From positions 2,790,001-2,854,000 of the forward strand of contig NC_064000.1 in NCBI RefSeq assembly GCF_932276165.1: a stretch of 64,000 bases of DNA, given 5' to 3'. Within the stretch, counting starts at the first letter, position 1. Every line of letters begins with the position of its first letter. Of the stretch, positions 51,118 through 62,054 are shown one piece after another. The position numbers and the translations under genes are program-made. Under the pieces are notes generated by a model. It had not been told where the DNA came from. It saw only the letters and a program-made list of their open reading frames with translations, and made no database searches. This DNA is from Plutella xylostella. Its lineage: Eukaryota > Arthropoda > Insecta > Lepidoptera > Plutellidae.

Positions 51118-52434
51118 ATGTATTTTTAGGCAACAAAGCCCTATTGAAGAATTATAGACCCATTGCACTTCTGAGCCATGTGTACAAGCTGTTTTCGAGA
51201 GTTATTACGAATCGTCTCGAGCAAAGACTCGACGACTTCCAGCCACCCGAACAAGCCGGGTTCCGAAAAGGCTATAGTACCATAGATCATATACACACGC
51301 TTCGGCAGGTTATACAGAAGACCGAGGAGTATAATCTACCTTTATGTCTAGCGTTTGTGGACTATGAGAAAGCCTTTGATTCTATTGAGCTCTGGGCGAT
51401 GCTTCAATCCCTTCAGCGGTGCCATATAGACTATCGCTATATCGAGGTGTTGAGATGTATGTACAATGCTGCCACAATGTCAGTTCGATTACACGAACAT
51501 AGCACAAAACCGATCCAGTTGCAAAGGGGCGTGAGACAGGGAGATGTTATTTCTCCGAAACTGTTTGTTGTTGTTTTTAAGCTTGTAGAGTGGAAAAGAC
51601 TGGGCATTAACGTCAATGGCGAATATATCTCTCATCTACGATTTGCTGATGACATAGTTATTATGGCGGAAACGCTGGAGGAGTTAGGCGAAATGCTCAC
51701 AGACCTCAATGATGCCTCTAAACAAGTTGGGCTGAAAATGAACATGGACAAGACAAAGGTCATGTTGAACGAACATGTTTCATCATCGCCCGTAACTGTA
51801 GGAGGTGTCACCATCGAAGTTGTCGATCAGTATCCCTACCTAGGACAAGTGATCCGATTAGGTAAATCCAACTTCGATAAAGAGGTAGCTCGTAGAATCC
51901 AACTCGGATGGGCAGCGTTCGGGAAATTACGACACATCTTCACTGAAAACATACCTCAGTGTCTGAAAACAAAAGTTTTCAATCAGTGCGTGTTGCCAGT
52001 GATGACTTACGGAGCCGAGACGTGGTGCTTCACCAAAGGGCTTATCCACAAGCTCAGAGTTGCTCAGCGTGCTATGGAAAGGGCTATGTTAGGCGTGTCC
52101 CTGCGAGATAGGATTCGTAATGAAGAAATCCGCAGGAGAACTAAAGTTACCGACATAGCCAAAAGGATTAGCACGCTGAAGTGGCAATGGGCTGGCCACG
52201 TAGCCCGCAGAGCCGACGACCGCTGGAGTAGAAAGGTTCTGGAGTGGAGACCCCGTGTCGGCAAACGGCGTGTCGGTCGCCCCCCAACCCGTTGGTCTGA
52301 TGATCTGCGGAAGGTAGCGGGAAGCCGCTGGATGCAGATGGCGGGTGACCGTTTGGGGTGGCGATCGTTAGGAGAGGCCTATGTCCAACAGTGGACTACA
52401 GAAGGCTGAGAGAGAGAGAGAGAGATGTATTTTT
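51118..52434 (+). mobile_element. 5'-truncated RTE-type LINE with 10-bp target duplication
   Basis: Element 51128-52424 is flanked by ATGTATTTTT (51118-51127, 52425-52434). It ends in a GA repeat directly after the ORF stop. It lies within the integrase end of a gypsy element on the opposite strand, whose reading continues across the insertion (HMHNNKKYI, then AHIKNN). Confidence 0.85.
51128..52409 (+). pseudogene. RTE-type reverse transcriptase, N-terminally truncated
   Basis: Starts at NKALLKNYRPIALLSHVYK, then AGFRKGYSTIDHIHTLRQVI, FVDYEKAFDSIE, LQRGVRQGDVISPKLF, LRFADDIVIM (catalytic) and MTYGAETWCFTKG, to the C-terminal WAGHVARRADDRW and RVGRPPTRWSDDLRKV. About 6 residues appear to be deleted between PKLF and FKLVEW. 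Otherwise open to the stop at 52409. The endonuclease is absent through 5' truncation. Confidence 0.85.
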
Positions 52435-52435
52435 T

Positions 52436-52640
52436 ATTATTATGCATGTGCTTTAACTCGAATATTACAGGTGATTTCTGGTTTGTTATTTTATACGGTC
52501 CGGAGTACTTCGGTGCCAGTTCAGCGCAGAACTTTTTATCCGCGCATGACAATGGGAATTCTCTTTTTTCCTACTGTCGTAGTATCGTTTTTGTTGTAGT
52601 GATTCCTTATTTTGGTTCATTTTCGCGATTGCGTATATCT
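52436..52640 (-). pseudogene. Gypsy integrase C-terminus relic
   Basis: Minus strand: QQKRYYDSRKK, then a shifted frame with APKYSGPYKITNQKSPVIFE, the GPY/F region of Ty3/gypsy integrases. It continues beyond the RTE insertion at about 51060-51117. Confidence 0.6.
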
Positions 52641-52849
52641 CTTCCATATGTGATTTGTGCAAAAACCCTTATTTTGCTTATAATACGTTAAAGTAAGACA
52701 AAGGTCGATTTGTATGATTTTCATTATGAGGGTTACCGAATTCCTTAAATTAATGCTTGAAAGACGTATTTCTTGAGCGCCAGTTTCCTTTTGCAAGAAT
52801 TTTGTCTAATTCAAGGCCTTGGATGGCAAAGTTGTCGCTCGCGACTGCG

Positions 52850-53165
52850 GCTCGAACGGATCCGGGTGAAGCATTGATTCCGATAATTAATTTACTTCCA
52901 GGATCTTTTACGTTAAATAACCAAGTAAGGGGTCTTCGGTCGGTTCGGATCGGTTACGATTTTAAAATGTCTACCATAAAGGTATGGTCGGAAGTGTTGT
53001 ATTGCCCATTGAATTGCAAAAAGTTCTTTTTCGGTCTTGTTATAATTTCCTTCCGCTTTGTTTAAAGTACGGGATGCATAAGCAATAGGGAGATCTTTTC
53101 CGATTTCTCCTTGACTAAGGATCGCGCCTAAAGCAAAGATACTAGCGTCTGTAGTTAAAATGTTT
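52850..53165 (-). pseudogene. Gypsy RNase H relic
   Basis: LTTDASIFALGAILSQGEIG, LPIAYASRTLNKAE, KELFAIQWAIQHFRPYLYGR and FKIVTDPNR give a clear Ty3/gypsy RNase H (catalytic TDAS; the TDH motif is changed to TDP). Confidence 0.75.
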
Positions 53166-53308
53166 TTTTTTGTGTAATCTGGATACTGTAAGATTTAAGG
53201 AGATTTTAATATTTTTCTTAAGTTGTCAAATGATTGTTGTTTGTCAGATCATTCGAATTTTATATCCTTCTTTAGTAGCTTAGTTAATGGGTTAGTTAAG
53301 TTAGAAAA

Positions 53309-53890
53309 TTAATCGATAAATCGACGGTAATAAACAACAAGACCTAAGAATGATTTTATGTCTTTAGTATTTTTAGGTACGGGAAATTGTTCAATTACTT
53401 TAGTTTTATTGGGGTCTGGTAAAACACCATCTTTTGTTATAACATGGCCAAGATAGTTGACTTCGTAACGCATGAATTCACATTTATTCGGTTGTAACTT
53501 TAAATTATTTTCTTTTAATCTTTGGAAAATGGATTTGAGTTTTTCCGCGTTGTTTTCAATAGAATTTACGTAGCTTACGATAGCATCTAAGTAAACAAAG
53601 CAATAAAGACCTTGGAGACCACTTAAGACGTTATTCATTAACCTTTGAAAAGTTGCAGGTGCATTTTTAAGTCCGATGGGCATTCTAACATATTCAAAAA
53701 GTCCGTAAGGTGTTGAAAAAGCTGTTTTAGGAATATCTGCGTTTTCCATTTCGCATTGATGAAATCCGTATGCTAAATCTAGTGTTGTAAAGTATTTAGA
53801 ATGTGAAAGTTGATCTAAAATATTTACAATATTAGGGAGGATAAGCATCTCCAACCGTAACTTTATTAAGTTTCCTATAGTCGATAACAA
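53309..53890 (-). pseudogene. Gypsy reverse transcriptase relic
   Basis: YFTTLDLAYGFHQCEMENAD, FEYVRMPIGLKNAPATFQRL, then FVYLDAIVSYV, where the second catalytic Asp of YLDD is Ala, then YLGHVITKDGV and IKSFLGLVVYYRRFI. The substitution would abolish polymerase activity. The upstream part (53890-54110) is frameshifted. Confidence 0.8.
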
Positions 53891-54243
53891 TTCTCCACTT
53901 GATTTTTCCTGATGCGTCTCTTCTTAGGGACAACCCATAATGGTGAAGACCATGGACTCGTAGAAGGTCTAATTATACCTTGATCGAGCATTTTATTTAT
54001 TTGAGTATTGACCTCATTCTTGTGAACCTCTGGATACCTATAATTTTTACTCTGAATAGGTATATCACCAGTTGTGATTATACGATGCTTAATAGCACTG
54101 GTGGATGTTAAAACATCTCCTTCTACAAAAAGAAAATAGAATTGTATTCTTTACAAATCTCAATAAGAGAATTCTTTTCGGCTGAATTTAAGTGATCGGT
54201 ACGTAATTTATTTTTAAGTTTTTCAAATCTAGTGGCGGTATTA

Positions 54244-54455
54244 CACTCACGTGCAAAACAGTTCCACCTACAAAATGCACGCACCAAACGGTTGCAATTT
54301 TTTTAAATATTTAATTGAAAATTAGAACAAAATATTTACGTTTGTAGTCGGTAATATTCTGAGGCATCGTTGAATGTAATTAAATAATGCAGAAGGCGTC
54401 GTTTAGGAGTAATTTGGTGATTTTCTTAATGGAACTTTTTCATTGCCCGTCAGTG
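54244..54455. mobile_element. 212-bp MITE with TA target in gypsy
   Basis: The ends CACTCACGTGCAA and, inverted, CACTGACGGGCAA lie between TA dinucleotides (54242-54243, 54456-54457). No coding capacity; Tc1/mariner-like by its target. Confidence 0.65.
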
Positions 54456-54475
54456 TATTAATTGACATGTTATTA

Positions 54476-54787
54476 TCATTTTATTTTATATAAAAAGCTA
54501 TCACTCAAGGTGAAGCAAGAACAGTCACTTTTCGTGCTGCAATCAAAATGACAATCACTTACTGTGCTGATAAGGGGATCCAGGTCGTTGTGACTTCTCT
54601 TAGAACTGTCGCAACGCTGGCAGTCACAAGTAGTGTTGCATAAACAAAAACAATCACTAACCATGCTGATATGGGGATCCACGTCATTGTAACTTCTCTC
54701 AGAACGGTCACAATGGTGGCAGTCATGAGTTGTGTTGCATAATTCATTAAGAGGTTCTAATACGACCTCAAGTTTCCTAATAACCAC
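54476..54787 (-). pseudogene. Cys-rich repeat insertion in the gypsy open frame
   Basis: An open 103-codon frame contains two or more ~32-residue repeats of the form CNTT.DC..CD.S.RS..D.DP.IS.VSDC. At DNA level the period is 96 bases (GGGGATCCA landmarks near 54576 and 54672). It follows LNELCNTTHDC and precedes the RT. Not a typical gypsy domain. Confidence 0.5.
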
Positions 54788-54823
54788 CTCATTCTCTAAG
54801 GAATTGAGTACGGAAACATAAGC

Positions 54824-55330
54824 TTAATTATTCGTGTCGACATAAGTAATACAATTCGAAAGATACACGCCATCTAGGATTACGCAATTATCAAGAAATT
54901 CTTCCTTAATATGGGGATTTAAAACATTAGCCTTAAGAAGTGTTTCACTTCTAGGTTTCAATGTATAAAGCGTATTTTTAATAGTTTCTGCGAATAATTT
55001 TAAAGAAAAACCATTTTTAAATGTAATTAATTTTGATTCATAGTTTATATTTGCTTGTGTGTTCTTTAAAAAGTCATTTCCAAAAAATCCATCAAAATTC
55101 AAATTAAAATTGTCATAATTATTTCATACTAAATGTATCTTATGTTTACCTTAAAGTTCAACGTATTTCAGTGTTAGATTTATTAATTATATTGATAATA
55201 ATGATCTCGTCTTTAAATATTTTTAAATTCGCATTAAAATTTCCTACTTTTAATAGTGAGTTAGTAGCGCCTGTGTCAATAAGGAAGGAAAGCGGTTGAT
55301 CTTTATTAACATCATTCAGTACAAATTTAA
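54824..55330 (-). pseudogene. Gypsy aspartic protease relic
   Basis: LSFLIDTGATNSLLKVGNF near 55285 holds an intact DTGA active-site motif. A frame break follows, then DGFFGNDFLKNTQANINYES, the second conserved block. Position between zinc knuckles and reverse transcriptase is as in Ty3/gypsy pol. Confidence 0.65.
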
Positions 55331-55444
55331 CAAAGTAATTGTTGCTTGAATTTAAACAAGTTATGACGTGTTAACATGTGCCTCTATTATGCTCAGGGAA
55401 GCGGCACTCTCCGTGAGCTGTTCGCAGTTCAAATGATTAACGTT

Positions 55445-55690
55445 ATTTTGTTGTTTATGAGCTTAGTTACGTTGTCTCTTAATGCAATTTTCAATTAAAT
55501 GTCCTGGTTTTTTACAATATTTCCACATCTTTACGTTTGATGTTTGAACTGGGAACACAGGTCGGTTCCTAGTGTTGTTCGAGAAATGATTATTATTTGT
55601 AGAGTTAAAATTTTAGGCAAAAGGCCTATGATTATTATTATTATTTTTACGGCAGTTAAATAAAGTATGACATCGATTGTTGCATTTGTT
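55445..55690 (-). pseudogene. Gypsy gag zinc-knuckle region
   Basis: Minus strand: FCNKCNNRCHTLFNC near 55680 (C-x2-C-x4-H-x4-C) and WKYCKKPGHLIENC near 55520, a second knuckle whose first Cys is replaced by Trp. Frames between them are broken. Confidence 0.55.
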
Positions 55691-55744
55691 ACAAAAAAAA
55701 TCGCGAATTTTGGAATGTTTCTTCCTTAAGCGCGATATTAAAGA

Positions 55745-56100
55745 CATCATTTAAAGTTTTCTCCGCTTCTTCAATGACAGACTTTTCTAATAGTTTTCCT
55801 CCTTTTATATATTTAGTCTCAAGGACTTTGTAACCACCAAGGATCTGTTGCACTAGTGCACCGTCAGTCTGGCATCTTGATGCCTCATGTATTTTTGATG
55901 CTGTTATCCTTCCTTGGCGAATACTATGCCAGAGAACAGAGTCAACTTGATCTCTTGTTTGACATTGAATACTCTCCACGATGTCCGGAGTAATTTTACT
56001 ATCAAGAAAAGCCATACACATGTCATAATCTTCTCTATGATCCTTTAAATATTCAACAATCATGTTAAATAAATTAAAGGACTGTTTTGGGACCCAGAAA
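55745..56100 (-). pseudogene. YqaJ-like nuclease exon
   Basis: After acceptor CCAAAACAG (about 56093) the frame reads FNLFNMIVEYLKDHRE, VDSVLWHSIRQGRITASKIH, EASRCQTDGALVQQILGG and YIKGGKLLEKSVIEEAEK. It matches the YqaJ/lambda-exonuclease-like domain of insect SWIM-type genes (RxGRITASxxHEAxRC). It is cut near 55745 where gypsy sequence starts. DNA-end processing is inferred only from family. Confidence 0.6.
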
Positions 56101-56590
56101 GAAGAATGGCGAAACCTGACCCGCTTTGCATAAGTTAGCAGCCACTCACCAAACCTATTTTAAGTTATTGATAAAAATGTCTATTAACAGGGAAAAATAT
56201 TTAAAAAAATCTAAACCATGGGGTTCTTGAGATATTAGGGTTCAAAAGTAAATTAATTAAATATATTTTTTTCGTTAAATAAGATTTTGCTGAATGGTAC
56301 ACGCACAAATAAGTTTTATAATCTAAATCAAGGGATTCCCAATTCATAGCGCATCACAAAATGTATTACATGATTTTATTTATGCAAATAATATCATAAT
56401 TATTTTTGCACATTTCACACTCAGAAACCTATTTTTATAAAGAGACCAATTTCAAAAATTATTTCATTCTATTCAAGTTCCCGTTATCCCGAAGTAACAT
56501 AAAATACTTTTTAGCCAGGAATTCCCACGGAAACACTTTTAAAATCAATTTTTAGCTCGAGGGTAACATCTACTAGTACAGTAGAAAGAC

Positions 56591-56745
56591 TTGATCTTTC
56601 ACCACCTATATCTTCGTTCTCTCATGTCTCATAATAATAAAATTAATACCAGTATATGCTGTAGTCACGGACTACACATCAGTGTATGTTTCATCAATGG
56701 CCGCTCTGGGTCATGGCGCCATAGAGAAATGGCCATTCTCCTTTG
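56591..56745. repeat. Dispersed repeat, copy 1
   Basis: Matches 59985-60125: ACCTATATCTTCGTTCTC, CATAATAATAAA, TGTAGTCACGGACTACACATC and GGCGCCATAGAGAAATG. The nearby 56100-56220 also matches 59805-59935. Family unknown. Confidence 0.75.
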
Positions 56746-56844
56746 TTGCAAGACAGTCAGTAATTTTTTGACGTTGACAAAAACTTAGGAAATCATCCAA
56801 AACAGTTGGATTTTTTTTCTGACCTTATTTTTTTATTATTAGGG

Positions 56845-57188
56845 AATGGAATATGTCTTCTGCTGGGATTGGCGCGGATCGAATACCAGATACTACTGGC
56901 TTCCTCCAGTAGCATTGAACAGATGTGGATGCTGGCTCGCTACTTCTTTTGGCTAACCAATATAACAATAACAGTGTATGTTTACACCCACCCTCAGATG
57001 CGGCACAGCCGTCACATGTTGTTTCTATTACTTCGTCCTCTTTTTCATTTATTGTAGCAGTAACAATGTAATGTTTTATTGTTACTTTGTGCTCTGGAAC
57101 TACTTTGGCTTTAACAACACATTGAATTTGTTCCCTTTTAACTTCTACGTAACCAACGGCAGTGTCGACGTAAGAATCACGGGATGAC
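56845..57188 (-). pseudogene. SWIM zinc-finger exon
   Basis: After acceptor ATTGTTTCAG (57189) the frame reads SSRDSYVDTAVGYVEVKRE, then CDGCAASEGGCKHTLLLLYW, a SWIM finger (CxC-like x CxH), and SVQCYWRKPVV. In related insect genes a YqaJ nuclease follows; here the YqaJ exon lies 750 bases further on the same strand, with repeat DNA between. A preceding exon lies at 57287-57420. Confidence 0.65.
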
Positions 57189-57286
57189 CTGAAACAATTA
57201 TTATGATGATACATTATTTGAATTTAGATAAAAAATTTTCTTTGTAGATTTCTAATATCTACAAAGAACTGCAGAAGAACTTACAA

Positions 57287-57420
57287 AAGAGCTTTGGCTC
57301 CTCCTATTTCGGCAACATTATATTTATATTTTTTTGCTATATACTCCAAAACCGTGATTTGCTCCACCTTGGGCAAATTAGTGGAATCTCCACGAACAAA
57401 TTCCATTGCTCAGCCGCAGG
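57287..57420 (-). pseudogene. Upstream exon of the SWIM/YqaJ gene
   Basis: Minus strand: LPKVEQITVLEYIAKKYKYN, then VAEIGGAKALL, ending at donor GTAAGT (57286). It is in phase with the SWIM exon through a ~98-base intron. Its 5' limit is unclear. Confidence 0.5.
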
Positions 57421-57859
57421 TTCAACGAAGCAAAACAAAAGGATGCCCGGGATGTTGTGATGAGGTTATGTTAATAGTTAAGCCCGCTCTACACTCGTGA
57501 CGCGAAGTCTCACAACTGTATCCCTCCACACTCATGAAGCGGGATTTACACCTTGTTACAGATGAAAAAAGCAAAGACTAATTATTTATTACCATTTCTT
57601 TTACTTATTCTTACTTTTATTTATTTATTTAATGTTAAGTATGTAATAAATTCGGAATATGAAGGAATCTCAGAGGAATGGCGAAAATGCACTTGTCAGT
57701 TGTCACCGGATCAGAAGTGACATTAACATTTTTATTCGCTTTGTTTAAAACTAACCATTAACTTTCTTGAAGGACAAATTATATTTAAATTTTTGATAAA
57801 ATTATCGGAATTCTGGGACAATCAATTGTTATTAAATGCCCTAACTCCCCTAATATTAC

Positions 57860-58082
57860 CCCCAAAACGATATGGAAAGGACTTCTTCACGGTCTTATTT
57901 GATCCCCCGCCTATGCAGTTTAGAGTGACAGCAAGTTCCTGCCATAGTTTTTGGCTTTTGTGCCGGGCTTCCGTCGATCTTAGGAAGCCGGCATCCAGTT
58001 CCCGGTGCTCCTCCATAAAGACATGCAGAGCCTGCAACTGCGAGTAGGAGACTCTGCTGCTGCTTGTGTTCACCTCGTTCAT
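57860..58082 (-). pseudogene. Zeste-like Myb/SANT domain exon
   Basis: MNEVNTSSSRVSYSQLQALH, FMEEHRELDAGFLRS and SQKLWQELAVTLNCIGGG with a following NKTVKK correspond to the zeste-type Myb/SANT DNA-binding domain of insect regulatory and element-associated proteins. The expected Trp-rich third helix is replaced after KTVKK, so a frameshift or deletion is likely. Relation to the SWIM gene is unknown. Confidence 0.55.
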
Positions 58083-58394
58083 GATTCTAAAACAATTCAA
58101 AACAAAAATTGGATACATCGTAAATTACAATACCTTATTGACTACAACCGGTAAAATTTATATTTAAAAAAAAATAAGTTAATACATTGATACTTATATG
58201 TCTCAGTCGTTTTTCTCTAAGTAAGTTAAACTTCCTTTCTTCTTATTTTCCAAAAAAAACTACGTTGACACGAAAATTAGCAAAGAAAATCAAAGTTTTT
58301 ATGAAGAAAACATGGCGGCTGTCATAAGTGCCACCCAAGGACTTTGTATATGTCGCAGGCATCTGGTTTAATTGCAAAAAAAATAACAATACAA

Positions 58395-59168
58395 GTGCTT
58401 TTTGTGTTAGCTGTTCGCTGTTCCATATTTGTTTTATTCACCACCTGACTGATTTTAAGTCCGCTAACTAGTTGGACGTTTTGTGACGCTTGTACAATCA
58501 ACGTTCTTGAAATGAAATGAAATGAAATTCGTTTATTTTTCGACATAGAATATTAGAATTACTTGTCAAAAGTCATAATCTACCACCATTTCACAAAGGC
58601 CCCGTCATTAAGGAGGAAAGAAATGGCGAAAGAAACTCCTCGAGCATCTTTTCAACTTTTTCCTTATATCTAATACATTTTTTGACTTATTTCTAGTACA
58701 ATTTTACTTAAGTATCTATTTCATTTTTCCAACAGCCTTAACTGAGGTGCCCACGCGTTTTTGTCATTCAAATAATCATTTATACTATAATAAGCTTTAT
58801 TACATAATGTTGCTTTTACAAAATTCTTAAATTTTTTCTCAGTAAGGTTTATTGTTTCGTTTGATAATTTATTATAAAAACGTATACAGTTCCCCATAAA
58901 TGAAGTGTTTGTTTTCGAAAGTCTGAGTGTGGGGAAAAGCAACTTATTTTTGTTCCTGGTCTCAATACCGTGAAGGGCTCCTACTTTACTAAAAGAATTT
59001 AAGTTTTTACGAACATACATAATATTTTCATAAATATATTGACATGGAACGGTTAGTATTATACCTATTTCCTTAAACCTGTCTCTTAAGGAAACTCTAG
59101 ACCCTAGATATGGCTCGAATCGCACGTTTTTGCGGCGTTCGGCCTAGTCATACAACTGAATAGCGTCA
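58395..59168. repeat. Dispersed repeat split by a LINE
   Basis: 58395-58506 and 59136-59168 match 775-912. The LINE insert duplicated CGTTC (58502-58506, 59136-59140). Confidence 0.8.
58507..59135 (-). mobile_element. 5'-truncated CR1-like LINE, 629 bp
   Basis: The coding end (58721-59125) reads LGSRVSLRDRFKEIGI, LTVPCQYIYENIMYVRKNLN, GIETRNKNKLLFP and MGNCIRFYNKLS, clearly related to the C-terminus of the ORF2 at 6557 but diverged, so a sister family. The 3' tail is an ATTTC repeat (58507-58529 complemented), and the target duplication is CGTTC. Confidence 0.85.
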
Positions 59169-59220
59169 TTTTTAATATAATTTTTAATGTTCGTCATTGC
59201 AGTATTAAACTTAATGATAC

Positions 59221-59720
59221 CTATGATAACATATTGCATGTCTGAAAATTATTAATAAATGATGCAAATAATTCAGTTACTGGATATGTCAAGTGTTTTT
59301 TTTTTTTATTTTCATATCCTTTCACTGAAATATTAGTTATTTCTTGAATATAATTAAATAGGCAATTAGTGCAGTTTGAACAGTTTTTAAAAACCTTTAT
59401 TTTTGTTTTTCTGAGGACATCCAGCAACGTATTCTAGTTGTGCATTACTTTGGGATTATTTATTTTAAACTCAATCCCAACAATTATATCGTCACTTGTG
59501 ATGTGTATTCTTTGTATTTGGTTTTTTCTATACCGTTGCTATTACCTTAAGCCCAATTGAATGGAGTTTATTTATAATCTTTTCTTTAATTTGTACAGCC
59601 AGTTCTTCTTTATGGGTGCTACCAGAGCAAAATGTGTAAGCTATCGGCTGTTTATAATTAACGAATGCTCCGAGGATCATAAAAACTAGCGCATGATTAG
59701 CTATGACTCTTGTTACACTT
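59221..59720 (-). pseudogene. P-element/THAP9-like transposase relic
   Basis: Near 59550-59700 the minus strand reads FMILGAFVNYKQPIAYTFCS, EELAVQIKEKIINKL and IGLKVIATV, the RNase H-like region of P-type transposases. Further on (59221-59427) FKNCSNCTNCLFNY and HLTYPVTELFASFINNF resemble its C-terminal part. Stops and gaps separate them. Confidence 0.5.
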
Positions 59721-59984
59721 TTTCCATTATTTACAAAGCCATTCGGTCTAAAACACTCAGTTTTTGTGCATCATTCATTTTCTGCACCCTTTTACCCAGT
59801 TGTGCAAACAAAAGAGAATGGCCAAATCTGACCCGCTTCGCAGCCACTAACCAAACCTATTTTTATTCAGTGATAATGGTGTTCTAAATGAAGAAAAAAT
59901 GATTTAAAAAAATCTAAACCACTTTCAAAAAAATACTTTGCTTGATGGCAACATCTAGCACAGTCTTGATCTTTCAGCATCTAT

Positions 59985-60125
59985 CACCTATATCTTCGTT
60001 CTCCCATGCCTCATAATAATAAAGTTTACACCAGGGTATACTGTAGTCATGGGCTACACATCAGTTATATGTTTCACCAATGGCTGCTCTGGCGGGTCAT
60101 GGCGCCATAGAGAAATGCCCATTCT
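59985..60125. repeat. Dispersed repeat, copy 2
   Basis: Partner of 56591-56745, same orientation, with scattered differences (GGTATACTGTAGTCATGGGC here). Confidence 0.75.
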
Positions 60126-60599
60126 CCTTTTCATTGATACCCGGCTTTATACCAGCAGATGAAACCATTCGGCTCAGTGTTACTGGTGCTGGTAGCACAA
60201 ATATCTTTCTTAACCACCTTGTAAGCTTTCGGGTTTTGTTTATACAGAGAAAGTGCTATGATCTTTATTATTTCATTTGATTTGTACATAATTATTAACT
60301 TCTTGTTCAGGAACGTAGCTGCCAAATATATAATTAGGGTGACCAGATCAGTCATTCATGCGAAGTACGTACAAATGAAATAGGGTTTTGTTTTTTTCCC
60401 TTGACCACTCACAAATTAGCCTCGTAGAATAGGTCGTAGGGTTTCCAAGAAAACATACAATCCAGAAGGCCCAGGCTGTGGGCTGGTGCTCTTTGCCATT
60501 GCAATGGAGCTCATTGGATTACTTTGCGTGGCCAAAATATGAGCTTCCTCTTCCAATGTAATAATCGATGCAAGGAGTTGCAGTTGTAGTTTGCTGAGA

Positions 60600-60745
60600 A
60601 TCATGTGTCGTCAAAGTTTGAGCGTCTGAAATAGTTTCTGAAGTCAATGGTACATATATTAGTGGTCCCCGCCGGCTAAAACAAGTTGTCTGGAAAGATA
60701 TCAGCATCAACAGTCCAGAGACCGGTGCTTTTGAACCCCTGGCAT
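60600..60745 (-). pseudogene. Possible pogo/Tigger transposase C-terminal relic
   Basis: Minus strand: GFKSTGLWTVDADIFPDNLF, then a stop. This resembles the GFxxTGIxPxDxxxFxxxxF region behind the DDE_1 domain of pogo-type transposases. Short and isolated. Confidence 0.35.
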
Positions 60746-61782
60746 GCATTTTCTACAGTTGCTGTCATTCTTTGCTAAAAAGACCGCAAATCTGTAAACG
60801 ACCTGGGTGAGCTTTCAACCACTTCGTTATTTCTTGGTTGAAATAATATATGTTTTGAGCGGTTTCATGTATGAAAACCCCGATTTTCTTTTGAACCGTA
60901 AGTCAAACCGTAATATGCTTCAAGGATGTCTTTCTACTAATTATTTGTGATTTTTTGACATACCACACATAACGGTCACAATGCACAATTTCTTAAAAAA
61001 TATTATAGATAGGTATATAATTATATTTTATTCATTGTATTTAAATTATGTTTTTTTTTTTTTTTCGTTTCAAATTTTTCGTTTTTTAAATTAATTATTC
61101 GTATATTACTTAAAATTAACTTTTTTGGCATATTACAACATGGAAATAGTTGGTAGAAGCAATTTCGACCATAAAAGCGACACCATAAATTTCCACCAAA
61201 AATTCATATTCCTTTGTCTATGAGAGCCCATTTTCAGCCCACAGTCGCTTCTTTTTGGTCTGGACAAATATAAACATGCATTCATACTGACACGAAAGAA
61301 GAAGCCCACAGTGCATGTATTTTAATATTTGAAATAAAACGCATTCATACTATATAATCATGTCTATTTTAATTGAATTACTATACTGATAATAACTAAA
61401 ACTATTGAACATAAAAGTAACAACTAGTGAGATTTTTGCTGCTGCATTTGACTTGCAAGTTTTTTAACGTCTGTTTTCATTTTAGTGGTAGAAACGCGCA
61501 GATCAAGTCAGTGTTTTCCTTAAATGCCGTTTTAAGTTTGCTACCTTGCAAATCTACTATGTTCCTTTGCAAGTAGTTTGGTATGGTACCTCACTAACAT
61601 CAATTCCAAAAGGATTGCGAATATATCCATGTTAAGGGAGTTCTTTTTAAAGTCGATGAATCGATTTACAAACTCAGTTAGTAGTTGTGTTAACACGTTT
61701 CTCATTGTAATATTTTCTTAGACAAAGTTATTTCCATTTCCAGTAGGTATCTTCCACGGCTTTCTTGCAATTAGGAAAATGG
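60746..61782. other. AT-rich stretch, no gene supported
   Basis: Contains a poly(T) run near 61051-61065. From about 61500 on, the minus strand holds broken pieces that may continue the hAT relic below (FPNCKKAVEDTY near 61770). Confidence 0.4.
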
Positions 61783-62054
61783 TCAAGCTTTTTTTTCATG
61801 AATATGCCTGATAAACAGTTTCAGTTTCATCTCAAATGACTTCACATCTGAATACATATCGCAAATCATTTTTTTTTCCTGCAAGCGTTTGTTGAGCTGG
61901 TTCAGATCCTTAGTCAAATCAGTAAAAAAATCAAGATCGTTAATCCACTGTTTGTTTGTAAGCTCTTCCACTGGCTTTCCTTTCATCTCCATAAAGTTGC
62001 CAATTTCTTTCCTCAAATCAAAAAACCGTTCCAAAATGGCACATCGACTGAGCC
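61783..62054 (-). pseudogene. hAT-type (GTF2IRD2/ZBED-like) transposase relic
   Basis: Minus strand: LSRCAILERFFDLRKEIGNF, LTNKQWINDLDFFTDLTKDL, NQLNKRLQEKK and KSFEMKLKLFIRHIHEK. This block is typical of hAT-derived GTF2IRD2-like proteins. The upstream part (WLS) lies beyond the 9-bp-target element at 63222 onward, showing the insertion split the gene. Confidence 0.7.
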
